Shown: positions 29,891-39,179, counted from the first letter of the stretch. The stretch is 64,000 bases of DNA from Nitrospirota bacterium (GCA_024275955.1 JAJRYD010000004.1:62001-126000); one strand, 5' to 3'. A program made the numbers and translations. Notes: a model not told the origin generated them from the letters alone.

Positions 29891-30667
29891 ATGGCCGAAG
29901 AACTGATACTCAGAAGAAAAGAGAAGAAATCGGATGGTGAAGAAGATGAAGGCGGAGTCGACAAAGATTTCTGGATGATAACCTTCTCAGACCTTCTACA
30001 GCTTCTTATCACCTTTTTCGTCCTTCTTATCTCTATGGCATCAATGGACGACCAGACTGTTAAAGAGATGTTCTCGGTTTTTACAGGCGGCATGGGAGAG
30101 CTTAACTACACCTCTAAACATAGGCTGACAAAACCGAGCGAAATTCCGGTAGTAATTCCGACCACCGTTACCGTAGACGCGCTTATAGCCCTACTCCGTT
30201 TTGATCCATCGGACACAAAGCTAAAGGAAAAAACCGACATGCTTATACAAAACATGATTATTGATAGAGTCGAAATCCGAAAACGGGGAAGCGAATTCAG
30301 CCTCGTACTCTCCGACGAAGCGGTTTTTGAAGAGGGACAGATAGAAATAAAGGAAGAGCTAAAGCCGGTTCTCGACAATATCATCGAAATACTATCACTC
30401 TCAAACAACACTATAACAATAGAAGGGCATACCGACGATATCCCGACAGTCGGCCGGTTTTTGCATACGAACTGGGAACTTTCCGCGGCAAGAGCGACAA
30501 GTGTGCTTAGATATATGATGGAAAATGGAACAATCGGGGTAGAGAGAATGCAGGCTAAAGGAATGGCCTCTTTTAACCCAAAAACAAGAAACATAAGCGA
30601 AAATTACAGAAAACGGAACAGGCGGGTAGAAATTGTGATAAAACAGTTTGATAAGGAACCTTTTTAA
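29891..30667 (+). CDS. motB: Flagellar motor stator protein MotB
   Basis: The 258-residue protein has an N-terminal charged tail, one membrane helix with the key Asp (WMITFSDLLQLLITFFVLL, about 37-55), a plug-linker region, and an OmpA-like domain (ITIEGHTDDIPT, NWELSAARATSVLRYM, GMASFNP, NRRVEIVI). This is the ion-carrying stator subunit. It begins immediately after the stop of the MotB-like gene. Confidence 0.96.
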   Translation: MAEELILRRKEKKSDGEEDEGGVDKDFWMITFSDLLQLLITFFVLLISMASMDDQTVKEMFSVFTGGMGELNYTSKHRLTKPSEIPVVIPTTVTVDALIALLRFDPSDTKLKEKTDMLIQNMIIDRVEIRKRGSEFSLVLSDEAVFEEGQIEIKEELKPVLDNIIEILSLSNNTITIEGHTDDIPTVGRFLHTNWELSAARATSVLRYMMENGTIGVERMQAKGMASFNPKTRNISENYRKRNRRVEIVIKQFDKEPF

Positions 30668-30679
30668 GGAGGATCGCTA

Positions 30680-31213
30680 ATGGCGACAGAGGAACCGCTG
30701 GACGACGACGAAGCAGAAGGAGGCGACAAGCCGAAAAAAACCGGCTCTAAGGTTCTGCTTTTGGCTTTGGCCGCAGTAGCTCTCTTGGCTCTTGCGGGAG
30801 GCGGAGCCTATATGTTCCTTTCTGGCGACCCAGCACCAGAAACAAAAAAGGCTGGCGAACAAGAAGCAGGCGAAGAAGCTGAAGCAGTGGCGAACGAAGA
30901 GGCGGCTAAACTTGGAGATGTGCTGGCACTCGATGCCTTTATAGTCAACCTTGCCGGAGAATCTGGAAAACGCTACCTAAAAATCACGATGCAACTCGAA
31001 ATGAATAACTCAACACTGGCCGAAGAGATCCAAAACAAAATGCCTCAGATAAAGGACTCCGTTATCACCGTCCTCTCATCTAAAACAACTGACGACCTTT
31101 TGACGATTGAGGGCAAGTTTCTCCTTAAAGAACAACTGCTTACCAGAGTCAACTCTCTCCTTAGAACTGGAGTAGTAAAGAATGTCTATTTTGTCGAGTT
31201 TGTCATACAGTAG
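30680..31213 (+). CDS. fliL: Flagellar basal-body protein FliL
   Basis: The 177-residue protein has an acidic N-terminus, one membrane helix (about 23-47), an Ala/Glu-rich linker, and the FliL domain (LDAFIVNLAGESGKRYLKITMQLEM, DSVITVLSSKTTDDL, GKFLLKEQLLTRVN, VYFVEFVIQ). FliL rings surround the stator and support torque. A strong AAGGAGG lies just before the ATG. Confidence 0.95.
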   Translation: MATEEPLDDDEAEGGDKPKKTGSKVLLLALAAVALLALAGGGAYMFLSGDPAPETKKAGEQEAGEEAEAVANEEAAKLGDVLALDAFIVNLAGESGKRYLKITMQLEMNNSTLAEEIQNKMPQIKDSVITVLSSKTTDDLLTIEGKFLLKEQLLTRVNSLLRTGVVKNVYFVEFVIQ

Positions 31214-31251
31214 CGTTGCAGGTATTTTTATAATTTAAATCGGTATAAAAA

Positions 31252-32265
31252 ATGAGTCAGATATTATCACAGGACGAAGTCGACGCTCTATTACGCGGTG
31301 TAAGCGATGGCGAGATAGAAACCGAAGCCGAAGACCTCGGCGACGATTCCGGCGTTGTCCCTTACGACCTTACCAGCCAAGAGAGAATTATACGCGGCAG
31401 GATGCCGACGCTCGACATCATAAACCAGCGGTTTTCGCGTATTTTCCGCAACTCCCTCTCTACAGCTCTAAGAAAGGTACTCGATGTCAGTGCTGTTTCG
31501 ACCGACACCGTAAAGTTCGGCGAATTTATCAAGTCGCTTCCGGTGCCAGCTTCACTACATATCTTCCGCATCGCCCCTTTAAGGGGGTTTGCTTTGCTGG
31601 TGGCAGAGTCCAAAATGGCGTTTGCGCTAGTTGATTCCTTTTTCGGCGGTACCGGCGAGTCAAAAATGAAGATCGAGGGACGAGATTTCACCGCCATAGA
31701 GCAAAGACTGATTAAAAAAGTGGTTTTAATGATGCTCAAAGATATGCAGAAGGCATGGGTACCTGTGCATCAGGTCGAGATGTCGTTTGTCCGCTCAGAG
31801 GTAAACCCGCAGTTCGCCGCCATTGTTCCTCCTACCGATGTTGTAGTTGTAATCCTGTACGAAATCGAGATGGACCAGTTTGCCGGAACAATAACGGTAT
31901 GCCTGCCGTACTCCACGATAGAACCGATAATAGGAAAGCTTAAAGCCGGTTTCCAGAGCGACCAGCTCGAAGTAGACCTTACATGGGTAAGAAGGCTTCG
32001 TGAAAGGCTGGCGATGGCGGCGGTAGAGGTAAAAGTTTTGCTGGGAGAAGCAAGAATGCCGGTGCATGAATTTCTTGAGCTAAAGCCCGGCTCGGTAATC
32101 GAGCTTGGAACAGACGTAACGGACGACCTCCCTATATTTATCGGGGGGGTCGAAAAGTTTAGAGGCTTCCCTGGCGTTGTGCGGGGCAATAAGGCTATAA
32201 GGATCTCAAAAATGATAAGTAGGGTGGGCAAAGACGAGCCAACTAAGGTAGAATCAGAAGCATGA
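31252..32265 (+). CDS. fliM: Flagellar motor switch protein FliM
   Basis: The 337-residue protein has the CheY-binding start (ILSQDEVDALLRGVSDG), the CheC-like middle domain (SLPVPASLHIFRIAPLRG, VDSFFGGTGE) and a C-terminal FliN-like domain (VEVKVLLGEARMPVHEFLELKPGSVIELG). It forms the C-ring and changes rotation sense on CheY-P binding. No clear ribosome site precedes its ATG. It overlaps fliN by four bases. Confidence 0.97.
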   Translation: MSQILSQDEVDALLRGVSDGEIETEAEDLGDDSGVVPYDLTSQERIIRGRMPTLDIINQRFSRIFRNSLSTALRKVLDVSAVSTDTVKFGEFIKSLPVPASLHIFRIAPLRGFALLVAESKMAFALVDSFFGGTGESKMKIEGRDFTAIEQRLIKKVVLMMLKDMQKAWVPVHQVEMSFVRSEVNPQFAAIVPPTDVVVVILYEIEMDQFAGTITVCLPYSTIEPIIGKLKAGFQSDQLEVDLTWVRRLRERLAMAAVEVKVLLGEARMPVHEFLELKPGSVIELGTDVTDDLPIFIGGVEKFRGFPGVVRGNKAIRISKMISRVGKDEPTKVESEA

Positions 32266-32681
32266 GTGATGATGTAAACGAAGAGGAAGATTTGTGGGGG
32301 GCCGCCGCCGAAGACCTTGAAAAGCAACGTGAGATGCTAAAAGAGGAAGCGCAGTCGGCGGGAGACTCTGCCGACGAAGCGCAAGCCGCTACAGGCGGAG
32401 CGATAGCGACAAGTGCCGATGACGATAAGTACGCAAGAATCCTCGATATCCCTCTGAGCCTTTCTGTGGAATTAGGTGATGCCAAAATGCTCATCAACGA
32501 CCTGCTTCAGCTCGGTCAAGGGTCGGTCATAGAGCTGGCAAAGCTGGTGGGAGAACCTCTCGACGTAAGAGTAAATACTAGGCTTATAGCCAAGGGCGAG
32601 GTTGTCGTCGTGAACGAAAAGTTTGGAGTGCGGCTTACCGAAGTACTCGACGCAAAAGAAATAATAGAAAATCTAGCCTAG
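32262..32681 (+). CDS. fliN: Flagellar motor switch protein FliN
   Basis: The 139-residue protein has an acidic, Ala-rich head (1-62) and the SpoA-type domain (ILDIPLSLSVELGDAKMLINDL, LLQLGQGSVIELAKLVGEPLDVRVNTRLIAKGEVVVVNEKFGVRLTEVL in shorter blocks). It builds the lower C-ring with FliM. It ends the motor cluster; no export genes (fliO/P/Q/R) follow. Confidence 0.96.
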   Translation: MSDDVNEEEDLWGAAAEDLEKQREMLKEEAQSAGDSADEAQAATGGAIATSADDDKYARILDIPLSLSVELGDAKMLINDLLQLGQGSVIELAKLVGEPLDVRVNTRLIAKGEVVVVNEKFGVRLTEVLDAKEIIENLA

Positions 32682-32685
32682 CTTC

Positions 32686-32694
32686 TGGTATAAT
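32686..32694 (+). promoter_or_regulatory. Extended -10 promoter for rho
   Basis: TGGTATAAT (32686-32694) is an extended -10 element just after the fliN stop, about 135 bp before rho, giving a leader of about 125 bases. There is no good -35. In other bacteria the rho leader is a site of autogenous control, which could apply here. Confidence 0.5.
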
Positions 32695-32828
32695 CCGCAC
32701 TGACCGTCCCGTACTGTTCACGGGGCTTCAAGTTTACTGCCGTTTTAAGGATACGGCACCTCGTAGGTTTTTTAACGACCGGCGCTCGCGCTCTCCACCT
32801 CCGGGTTTTATTAGGGATAAACATAACG

Positions 32829-33956
32829 ATGAGTGATTCAGTTTCAGGCATTCTTGAAATCGTACAAAAGGGGTACGGCTTCCTAAGGTCTCTGCCAGAC
32901 AACCTTGTGATAGCCCCGACAGACCCATACATATCGCCAAAGCTTATACAGATACACCGGCTAAAGACCGGCATGGAAATATCCGGCAAAGGCAAAACAC
33001 TCAAAAACCAGCCAAACATAGCGCTCGATATCATCGACACCATAAACGGTCTCGACCCGAAAAAGGCAAAAGAGCTGATACCATTTCAAAAACTTACAGC
33101 TATAGACCCAGAGGAACAACTGCATCTTGAGGTCGATAAAACGACCACATCGACAAGAATTATAGACCTCTTCGTACCGATAGGAATGGGACAGCGGGTC
33201 CTTATCGTCTCGCCTCCCAAAGCTGGAAAAACAACCATCATGGAAGATATAGCAAAAGGCGTAGAGATAAACTACCCGGAAGCGCACTTGAGCGTATTCC
33301 TTGTCGATGAAAGACCGGAAGAGGCTACACACTTCAAACGAACGATAGGCGGAGAGGGGATATCTACCGACTTCGATAGACCAAACAAAGAACATATAAG
33401 AATAGCGCACCTCGTTTTTGAAAGAGCAAAGAGCCTTGCCGAAGCGGGGCAAGATGTAATACTGCTGGTCGATTCGCTTACAAGGCTCGGCAGAGCGTTC
33501 AACCGCGATGTAGACAGCCGGGGCAAAACTCTCTCCGGCGGTCTCTCGCACGGCGCGCTCGATTTCCCCAGAAGGTTCTACGGCTCTGCAAGAAATATCG
33601 AAGGCGAAGGAAGCCTTACGATAATCGCCTCCATACTGGTAGATACCGGAAGCAAAATGGACGAACTTATCTTACAAGAGTTTAAAGGAACAGGCAACTG
33701 CGAAATAGTACTCGACCGTACTCTCGCCGATTCCAGAATATTCCCCGCGATAGATTTCCAAAAATCCGGCACAAGAAAAGATGAAAAACTTATATCGCCC
33801 GATTCCTACCGAAAAATAAACCTTATCCGAAGAGCGATGCTCGACGATAAACGAGGCGAGAAATATAGAATGTTCCTCGAAAAATTCAACCAATCGGAAA
33901 CCAACGAAAAATTTCTCGACACTATCCCCGACCCTGCCAAAATGCGCACCATGTAA
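32829..33956 (+). CDS. rho: Transcription termination factor Rho (short form)
   Basis: The 375-residue protein begins directly with the RNA-binding cold-shock-like domain (GILEIVQKGYGFLRS). The N-terminal helical domain, about 48 residues in E. coli Rho, is missing. The ATPase part is complete: Walker A SPPKAGKTT, FLVDERPEEATHFKR, Walker B VILLVDSLTRLGRAFN, Q-loop GKTLSGGLSHGALDFPRRF, and the R-loop GTGNCEIVLDR. It winds along untranslated RNA and stops transcription. A hairpin (33954-33972) overlaps its stop. Confidence 0.97.
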   Translation: MSDSVSGILEIVQKGYGFLRSLPDNLVIAPTDPYISPKLIQIHRLKTGMEISGKGKTLKNQPNIALDIIDTINGLDPKKAKELIPFQKLTAIDPEEQLHLEVDKTTTSTRIIDLFVPIGMGQRVLIVSPPKAGKTTIMEDIAKGVEINYPEAHLSVFLVDERPEEATHFKRTIGGEGISTDFDRPNKEHIRIAHLVFERAKSLAEAGQDVILLVDSLTRLGRAFNRDVDSRGKTLSGGLSHGALDFPRRFYGSARNIEGEGSLTIIASILVDTGSKMDELILQEFKGTGNCEIVLDRTLADSRIFPAIDFQKSGTRKDEKLISPDSYRKINLIRRAMLDDKRGEKYRMFLEKFNQSETNEKFLDTIPDPAKMRTM

Positions 33957-33972
33957 CAGGCAACGCCTGTTA
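33954..33972 (+). terminator. Hairpin overlapping the rho stop codon
   Basis: TAACAGGC pairs with GCCTGTTA with a 3-nt loop; TGTCGC/GCGACA follows as a second small palindrome. There is no T-run, so its role is uncertain. Confidence 0.4.
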
Positions 33973-34061
33973 GTAGCTGTCGCACGCGACAAATACACCG
34001 AAAAGAGTTTCAAAAGTTTTTGTACACTGCCCACCAAGCGAAAAGCAAACCCGCAATGCGG

Positions 34062-34099
34062 GCGCAGAACGCGTGGAGCCAGCTCTCGCTCGCGGTAAG
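34062..34099 (-). repeat. Repeat family C, inverted copy
   Basis: Read on the minus strand, ACCGCGAGCGAGAGCTGGCT then CCACGC matches the 22.17-kb copy. The 33957-34782 gap holds this, MITE copy 4 and hairpins at 34.7 kb, and no gene. Confidence 0.45.
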
Positions 34100-34241
34100 C
34101 AACGCCTACTGGTAACCACGCAACCGCGTGAAGGCAGTAGTCGCTCGCGGGAAAATATAATTCCTTAAATTTCTAAAAATTCTTCATGCACCGTTGCCGA
34201 CTCTGTCGGGACGCTTATCGTAAGTGCCACAGACAAGAAAT

Positions 34242-34371
34242 GGGACTGTTTCCAAAAGAGTTTTTTTAAGCATTTTAAGGAAAAGTTTATTTTCTAACTT
34301 CTTTAAAATAGAACCGTTAGAGATTGGCAATTTGTAGCAAACCCAAGATTGTCTTATTCGGCAACAGCCCC
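34242..34371 (+). mobile_element. MITE family A, copy 4
   Basis: The 130-bp copy runs GGGACTGTTTCCAAAAG to ATTCGGCAACAGCCCC. The perfect 5-bp direct repeat GAAAT flanks it (34237-34241 and 34372-34376). Confidence 0.92.
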
Positions 34372-34700
34372 GAAATAACTCTTCCGCCAGAGATGGTCTG
34401 AAAGCCGGTGCCGCACGGCGCCCACGTAAACAAAGTTATCCTCTATGTCGCCGTCTTAAAGTGAGAGGCTTATCTCTAGCGGCACAGTCACCTTTTGTCT
34501 GTAAATTGTCAGGCATAGACAACCTTTCAAAACTGTCATTCTGCGCGTGACCAGCAGGCGGGAGATGCCTATTGCACCGCAAGCAGAAAATCAGATACCT
34601 GCTCTCTACCGCAACGCTCCTCATAGTAACGCCCCTCCTGCGGGGCGACAGCTATGCGTTTGCCAAGCATTCCCGAGCGGTTTACCTTAAACCATATCTA

Positions 34701-34780
34701 TCGCCAGCCCTTCGGCAAGCTCAGGGCTGGCGAAAAGCAGACCCGCAATGCGGGTGGCACCACACCCCTGTGGTGGGATA
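34701..34780. repeat. Cluster of three hairpins upstream of the Sua5-type gene
   Basis: A perfect 11-bp stem TCGCCAGCCCT/AGGGCTGGCGA, with CGGCAAGCTC between the arms, is followed by ACCCGCAATGCGGGT and by CACCACACCCCTGTGGTG. This looks like REP-type palindromic sequence and ends just before the gene's start codon, so its transcript would fold near the ribosome site. Confidence 0.55.
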
Positions 34781-34782
34781 GA

Positions 34783-35424
34783 ATGCTACTCATGGGTGCG
34801 GTAATTTACAGGGAGAGGCTCTCCCGCAAAATGATAGAAGGGGCTGTGCGAGCTCTTAAAAAAGGGGAGCTTATAATCTACCCGACCGATACCCTCTACG
34901 GTATAGGGTGCGACCTTAAAAACGCGAAAGCGCTGGAAAAGTTAAACAAACTAAAAAACAGACCAAAGCTCAAACCGTTCAGCTTCATCTGCGAGGGGCT
35001 TAGCGAGGTAGCCGAGTACGCGAAAGTTTCCAATCAGGCACACAGAGTGATGAAACATTGTCTGCCGGGGCCGTACACATTCGTGCTTCCGATGAACAGA
35101 ACCATACCAAAAAAAATGGCGAACAGCGACCATGCCGTCGGCATAAGAATACCGAACCACCATGTACCGCTTGAAATTGTAAAAGCTTTCGGCGGGCCGA
35201 TAACTACCACCTCTGTGAACATATCGACAGAGGAGCCTCTGTGCGCGATTGGCGATCTCTCGCAAGAGTTCCTTAACGCCGTTTCGGTAATTATAGATGC
35301 CGGCCCTTTGGAGAACGAATCATCAACCATCGTAGATTTCACCAGCGAGATACCAAGCATACTTCGTAAAGGAAAAGGTCTGGACGAGCTAAAGCCGTAC
35401 ATAGATTTCGTGGAAGAGGAATGA
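34783..35424 (+). CDS. Sua5/YciO/YrdC-family protein
   Basis: The 213-residue protein (from ATG 34783; a second ATG is at 34792) has the YrdC fold: GELIIYPTDTLYGIGCDLKN, LNKLKNRPKLKPFSFIC, CLPGPYTFVLPMNR, VGIRIPNH, TTTSVNISTEEPL and STIVDFTSE. True TsaC/Sua5 enzymes make threonylcarbamoyl-adenylate for t6A in tRNA; YciO-type relatives may be less active. It lacks the Sua5 C-terminal domain. Frames extending further upstream run through the hairpin cluster and are rejected. It shares ATGA with the next gene. Confidence 0.88.
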   Translation: MLLMGAVIYRERLSRKMIEGAVRALKKGELIIYPTDTLYGIGCDLKNAKALEKLNKLKNRPKLKPFSFICEGLSEVAEYAKVSNQAHRVMKHCLPGPYTFVLPMNRTIPKKMANSDHAVGIRIPNHHVPLEIVKAFGGPITTTSVNISTEEPLCAIGDLSQEFLNAVSVIIDAGPLENESSTIVDFTSEIPSILRKGKGLDELKPYIDFVEEE

Positions 35425-36956
35425 CCTTCAAGTATCGGTGGGCGGCCAAAGGCGATATAAACGCCTTTTTCGGCCTTATGCTCGACAACATGACAGGCCT
35501 TGTTATACTCGCCTCGATACTTATAGGCATTTTTAATATGCCTTCCGACATCGTTTTGCTGAAAATGATTCCAGGCACCGCGCTTGGCATTATGCTGGGC
35601 GATTTTGCCTATTCATGGATGGCGTTCCGGCTCGCCAAAAAGGAAGAAAGACAAGATGTATGCGCGATGCCTCTCGGCATAGACGCGGTAGCTCTTTTTG
35701 GTCTTTCGCTTGGAGTTATCGGCCCTGCGTACCTTGTTACAGAGAATGCCGAAAAAGCATGGGCGGTAGGGATGGCGGTTCTAATAGTGATGGGCGGCGT
35801 TAAAACGATAACCGCGTTTTTCGGCGAAGCGGTAAGACGAAACATTCCCCGCTCCGCTCTTCTTGGCTCTATCGGCGCGCTTGCCGTTACGCTTATCGCT
35901 TTCTTGCCGTTTATAAAAATATTCGCAGACCCTATCCCCGGTTTCGTAGCATTCGGCGTAATACTGATGACCTTTATAGCGAGAATAAAACTGCCGTGGG
36001 AAATGCCCGGCGCGCTCGCCGCCGTAGTGCTTGGCACCGTTGTTTACTACATATCAAAAATGTTGGGCCTCTCGCCAGAAAATCATATAACAGAACTGTC
36101 TTTGGCGTTCGCAATCCCTTTGCCGACTATGCTCTTTATGGATGGTCTTTCGATGGGACTGCAATACCTTCCGCTTGCTATACCGATAGCGATAAGCAAT
36201 GTGATAGGCGGTATAGACAACACCGAAAGCGCGGCAGTAGCCGGAGACAGCTATCCCACGCGCGACATACTTTTGGTAGAAGGAGTGGCGACGCTTATAG
36301 CAGGGTTTTGCGGCGGGGTAATACAAAACAGTCCGTACATAGGACACCCAGCGTATAAACGGATGGGCGGAAGGGCGGCATATACCATCGCCTGCGGGCT
36401 GTTTATCGGCTTAGGTGCTATCTTTGGGCTTGTCGGTTTTCTTATATCTATACTCCCCGAATCTGTGATGGTACCTATACTGGTCTTTATAGGGCTGGAG
36501 GTTATATCTCAAGCTTACCGTGAAACCGACGCGAGGTATTTCCCCGCTGTTTCGATATGCTTCATACCGGCGATCGCCTACCTGCTGTATATACAGTTCG
36601 GCCAGATAATGGGGCCGGCAGGGTTGACCGTGAGCGATCTTACCAAAGACTTTCAAGTAACCTACAACTCGACAATGCTTCTCTCCAACGGCTTTATATG
36701 CACAGCTATAGTATGGGGTGCTATGACAACGCACCTGATAGACCAGAACCTTAAAAAGGCGGCTAGTTTCTGCGTAATCGCCGCCTTTGGCACTGCTGTT
36801 GGGCTTATGCACTCCCCATTTTCCGATGGACATCTTTTCCTGCCAAGCTTTACCCTCCCAGCGTCTGTCTACACCATAACAGCAGGCTATTTGTTAATGG
36901 CGCTTTCCTACTTTATAATGTCTGGCTTTAATGAAAAAGCTGGCAAAACCGCCTGA
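35421..36956 (+). CDS. NCS2-like xanthine/uracil permease family protein
   Basis: The 511-residue protein has about thirteen membrane helices. The motif IGGIDNTESAAVAGDSYPTRDILLVEG, together with GVIQNSPYIGHPAYKRMGGRAAYT, is the typical substrate-binding and scaffold region of this family. These carriers import nucleobases or related compounds with H+. The substrate here is unknown. It overlaps the Sua5-type gene by four bases, and thrS follows 30 bp later, so all three may be one unit. Confidence 0.85.
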   Translation: MTFKYRWAAKGDINAFFGLMLDNMTGLVILASILIGIFNMPSDIVLLKMIPGTALGIMLGDFAYSWMAFRLAKKEERQDVCAMPLGIDAVALFGLSLGVIGPAYLVTENAEKAWAVGMAVLIVMGGVKTITAFFGEAVRRNIPRSALLGSIGALAVTLIAFLPFIKIFADPIPGFVAFGVILMTFIARIKLPWEMPGALAAVVLGTVVYYISKMLGLSPENHITELSLAFAIPLPTMLFMDGLSMGLQYLPLAIPIAISNVIGGIDNTESAAVAGDSYPTRDILLVEGVATLIAGFCGGVIQNSPYIGHPAYKRMGGRAAYTIACGLFIGLGAIFGLVGFLISILPESVMVPILVFIGLEVISQAYRETDARYFPAVSICFIPAIAYLLYIQFGQIMGPAGLTVSDLTKDFQVTYNSTMLLSNGFICTAIVWGAMTTHLIDQNLKKAASFCVIAAFGTAVGLMHSPFSDGHLFLPSFTLPASVYTITAGYLLMALSYFIMSGFNEKAGKTA

Positions 36957-36986
36957 TTTTGCCTGAACCGATAAATAAGGAGCAAG

Positions 36987-38720
36987 ATGGACGTTCATAG
37001 AATGCGTCATTCCGCCGCGCATGTAATGGCGGAAGCGATAAAGGGGCTGTACCCGCAGGCACAGTTTGCGTTCGGGCCGCAAACCGATAACGGTTTTTAT
37101 TACGACGTAGATATACCGGGCGGAGCTATAAAAGAAGAAGACCTGCCGAAGATCGAAAAGGCTATGCAAAAAATTGCAAAAGCCAAACTCTGTTTCGATA
37201 AAAAAGATATCTCCAGAGAGGATGCGCTGGAGCTTTTCAAAGACCAGAAGTTCAAGATAAAGGCGCTCGAAGGGCTTTTGAAAGATGAAAAAACAGTTAC
37301 CGTATACAGGCAAGGCAGTTTTACCGACCTCTGCCGAGGCCCGCATGTAGAGCATACCGGCCAGATAGGCGCGTTCAAGCTCGATAAAATAGCAGGAGCC
37401 TACTGGCTTGGGAATTCCGAGAACGAACCTCTGCAAAGAATCTACGGTCTCTGTTTTGCCACCAAAGAGGAGCTAAAGGAATACCGCCAGATGCTGGTAG
37501 AAGCAAGAAAACGCGACCACAGGGTTCTCGGTAAAAAGCTAGAGCTCTTTTCGTTCCACGACGAAGGGCCGGGCTTCCCGTTCTGGCACCCTAAAGGACT
37601 TGTGCTTTTTAATCTTTTAAAAGATTTCGTGCGCGGGGAAAACAGAAAAAAAGGTGCCAAAGAAATACAAACCCCGGAAGTATTAAGCGTAGACCTCTGG
37701 CACCGCTCCGGCCATTACGATAATTTTAAGGACGGTATGTATTTCACCGAGGTGGAAAACAGAGAGTACGCCATAAAGCCGATGAACTGCCCCGGCTCTA
37801 TCCTTATATACAAAGAGAAGCTCCATTCGTTCCGCGACCTGCCGTTAAGGCTAATGGAGATGGGGCAGGTGCATAGGTTCGAGCTATCCGGCGTGCTACA
37901 CGGGCTTTTCCGCGCGCGTGCCTTCACGCAAGACGACGGACATATATACTGCACCACAGAGCAGATGGAAAAAGAAATTGTCAGTTTTATCGAATCTGTT
38001 TTTCGTCTCTACAATATCTTCGGCTTTACCGAGATAGATGTGTATATAGCTACAAAGCCGAAAAAGGCGATAGGAAGCGACAAAGTGTGGGAGATAGCGA
38101 CCAGCTCCCTTAAAAACGCTCTGGAAAAGCAAAAGATACAGTACAAGATAAAAGAGGGCGAAGGCGCGTTCTACGGCCCGAAGATAGAGTTCAACGTGAA
38201 AGACTGCATAAAACGCAACTGGCAGTTAGGCACAATACAGGTAGACTTCTCTATGCCGGAGCGGTTCGACCTTGAATACATAGAAAGCGACGGCGACAGG
38301 CACAGACCTGTTATGCTTCACCGCGCGATACTCGGCTCGCTTGAAAGGTTCCTCGGAATATATATAGAGCATATCGGCGGAGCGTTCCCCCCTTGGATAG
38401 CGCCATTGCAGGTAACGATAATACCTGTCACCGACTCTCAAAACGATTACTCCAAAGCTTTGCGTGAAAGGCTCGAGCAGGACGGCCTGAGAGTAGAGGT
38501 AGACAGCTCTTCTGAAAGGCTTAGTAAAAAAATAAGAAACGCACAGATAGCCAAAATTCCGTACATGCTGATAATCGGCGAGAAAGAGGCAAACGCCAAA
38601 AACCTCTCGGTAAGGCTTAGGAGCGGTGAAAACATAAACGAAATACCGGCAGAAGAGTTTATCGAAAAAGTAAACGACATTATAAAGAGCCGTAGCTCTT
38701 CGCTCTGGCCGGCCATTTAG
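36987..38720 (+). CDS. thrS: Threonyl-tRNA synthetase without a TGS domain
   Basis: The 577-residue enzyme begins at the second (editing-associated) domain: MRHSAAHVMAEAIKGLYPQAQ and FTDLCRGPHVEHTGQIGAFK. The class II core follows: MNCPGSILIYKEKLHSFRDL (zinc Cys), GQVHRFELSGVLHGLFRARAFTQDD, LGTIQVDFSMPERFDLEYI, and the anticodon-binding end. E. coli ThrS has about 60 more N-terminal residues (TGS). Only 30 bp separate it from the permease, so that domain is absent, not mis-started. AAGGAG lies before the ATG. Confidence 0.97.
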   Translation: MDVHRMRHSAAHVMAEAIKGLYPQAQFAFGPQTDNGFYYDVDIPGGAIKEEDLPKIEKAMQKIAKAKLCFDKKDISREDALELFKDQKFKIKALEGLLKDEKTVTVYRQGSFTDLCRGPHVEHTGQIGAFKLDKIAGAYWLGNSENEPLQRIYGLCFATKEELKEYRQMLVEARKRDHRVLGKKLELFSFHDEGPGFPFWHPKGLVLFNLLKDFVRGENRKKGAKEIQTPEVLSVDLWHRSGHYDNFKDGMYFTEVENREYAIKPMNCPGSILIYKEKLHSFRDLPLRLMEMGQVHRFELSGVLHGLFRARAFTQDDGHIYCTTEQMEKEIVSFIESVFRLYNIFGFTEIDVYIATKPKKAIGSDKVWEIATSSLKNALEKQKIQYKIKEGEGAFYGPKIEFNVKDCIKRNWQLGTIQVDFSMPERFDLEYIESDGDRHRPVMLHRAILGSLERFLGIYIEHIGGAFPPWIAPLQVTIIPVTDSQNDYSKALRERLEQDGLRVEVDSSSERLSKKIRNAQIAKIPYMLIIGEKEANAKNLSVRLRSGENINEIPAEEFIEKVNDIIKSRSSSLWPAI

Positions 38721-38822
38721 CAGGTAAAAATTTGGAGCAGTCGTAGTTCTATCACCTCCAGCTTGCCGGCGATGACCCTTCTTTTCGATTTTAATAGAAC
38801 GCTTGAAAAGCTTCGGACTTAA

Positions 38823-38951
38823 GGGACTGTTTCCAAAAAAGTTTTTTGAGCATTTTAGGGGAAAGCTCATTTTCCAGCTTCTTTAAAATGGAACTGTTAA
38901 AGATTGGCAATTTGTAGCAAAATCAAGATTGTGTTATTCGGCAACAGCCCC
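38823..38951 (+). mobile_element. MITE family A, copy 5
   Basis: The 129-bp copy runs GGGACTGTTTCCAAAAA to ATTCGGCAACAGCCCC. Flanks (CTTAA, ATAAA) are not an exact repeat. It lies about 100 bp after thrS. Confidence 0.85.
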
Positions 38952-39179
38952 ATAAAGTAAAAGAGGCTACCGTCTCGTTTTAAAAAATGAGGCGGTGGTA
39001 GCGTGGTGGAGGAGCAACATTCTGGGCCAACTCAGCCAACACGCACAAACTGAGCCCTTAAAACGCCGGAATCGCGGCAATTTGGCATTACAGGGAGGGG
39101 GTGCCAACTTTTCTCAAGCGAGGTTTTCAATTACACATGGTGGCACGGTTTCGTTATGGGGTGTCTAAAATACCGCACA

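Noticed and set aside
34654-34782. N-terminal extension of the Sua5-type gene
   Set aside because: The extension crosses palindromic repeats and has no similarity to the family; ATG 34783 with GGTGGGA fits better.
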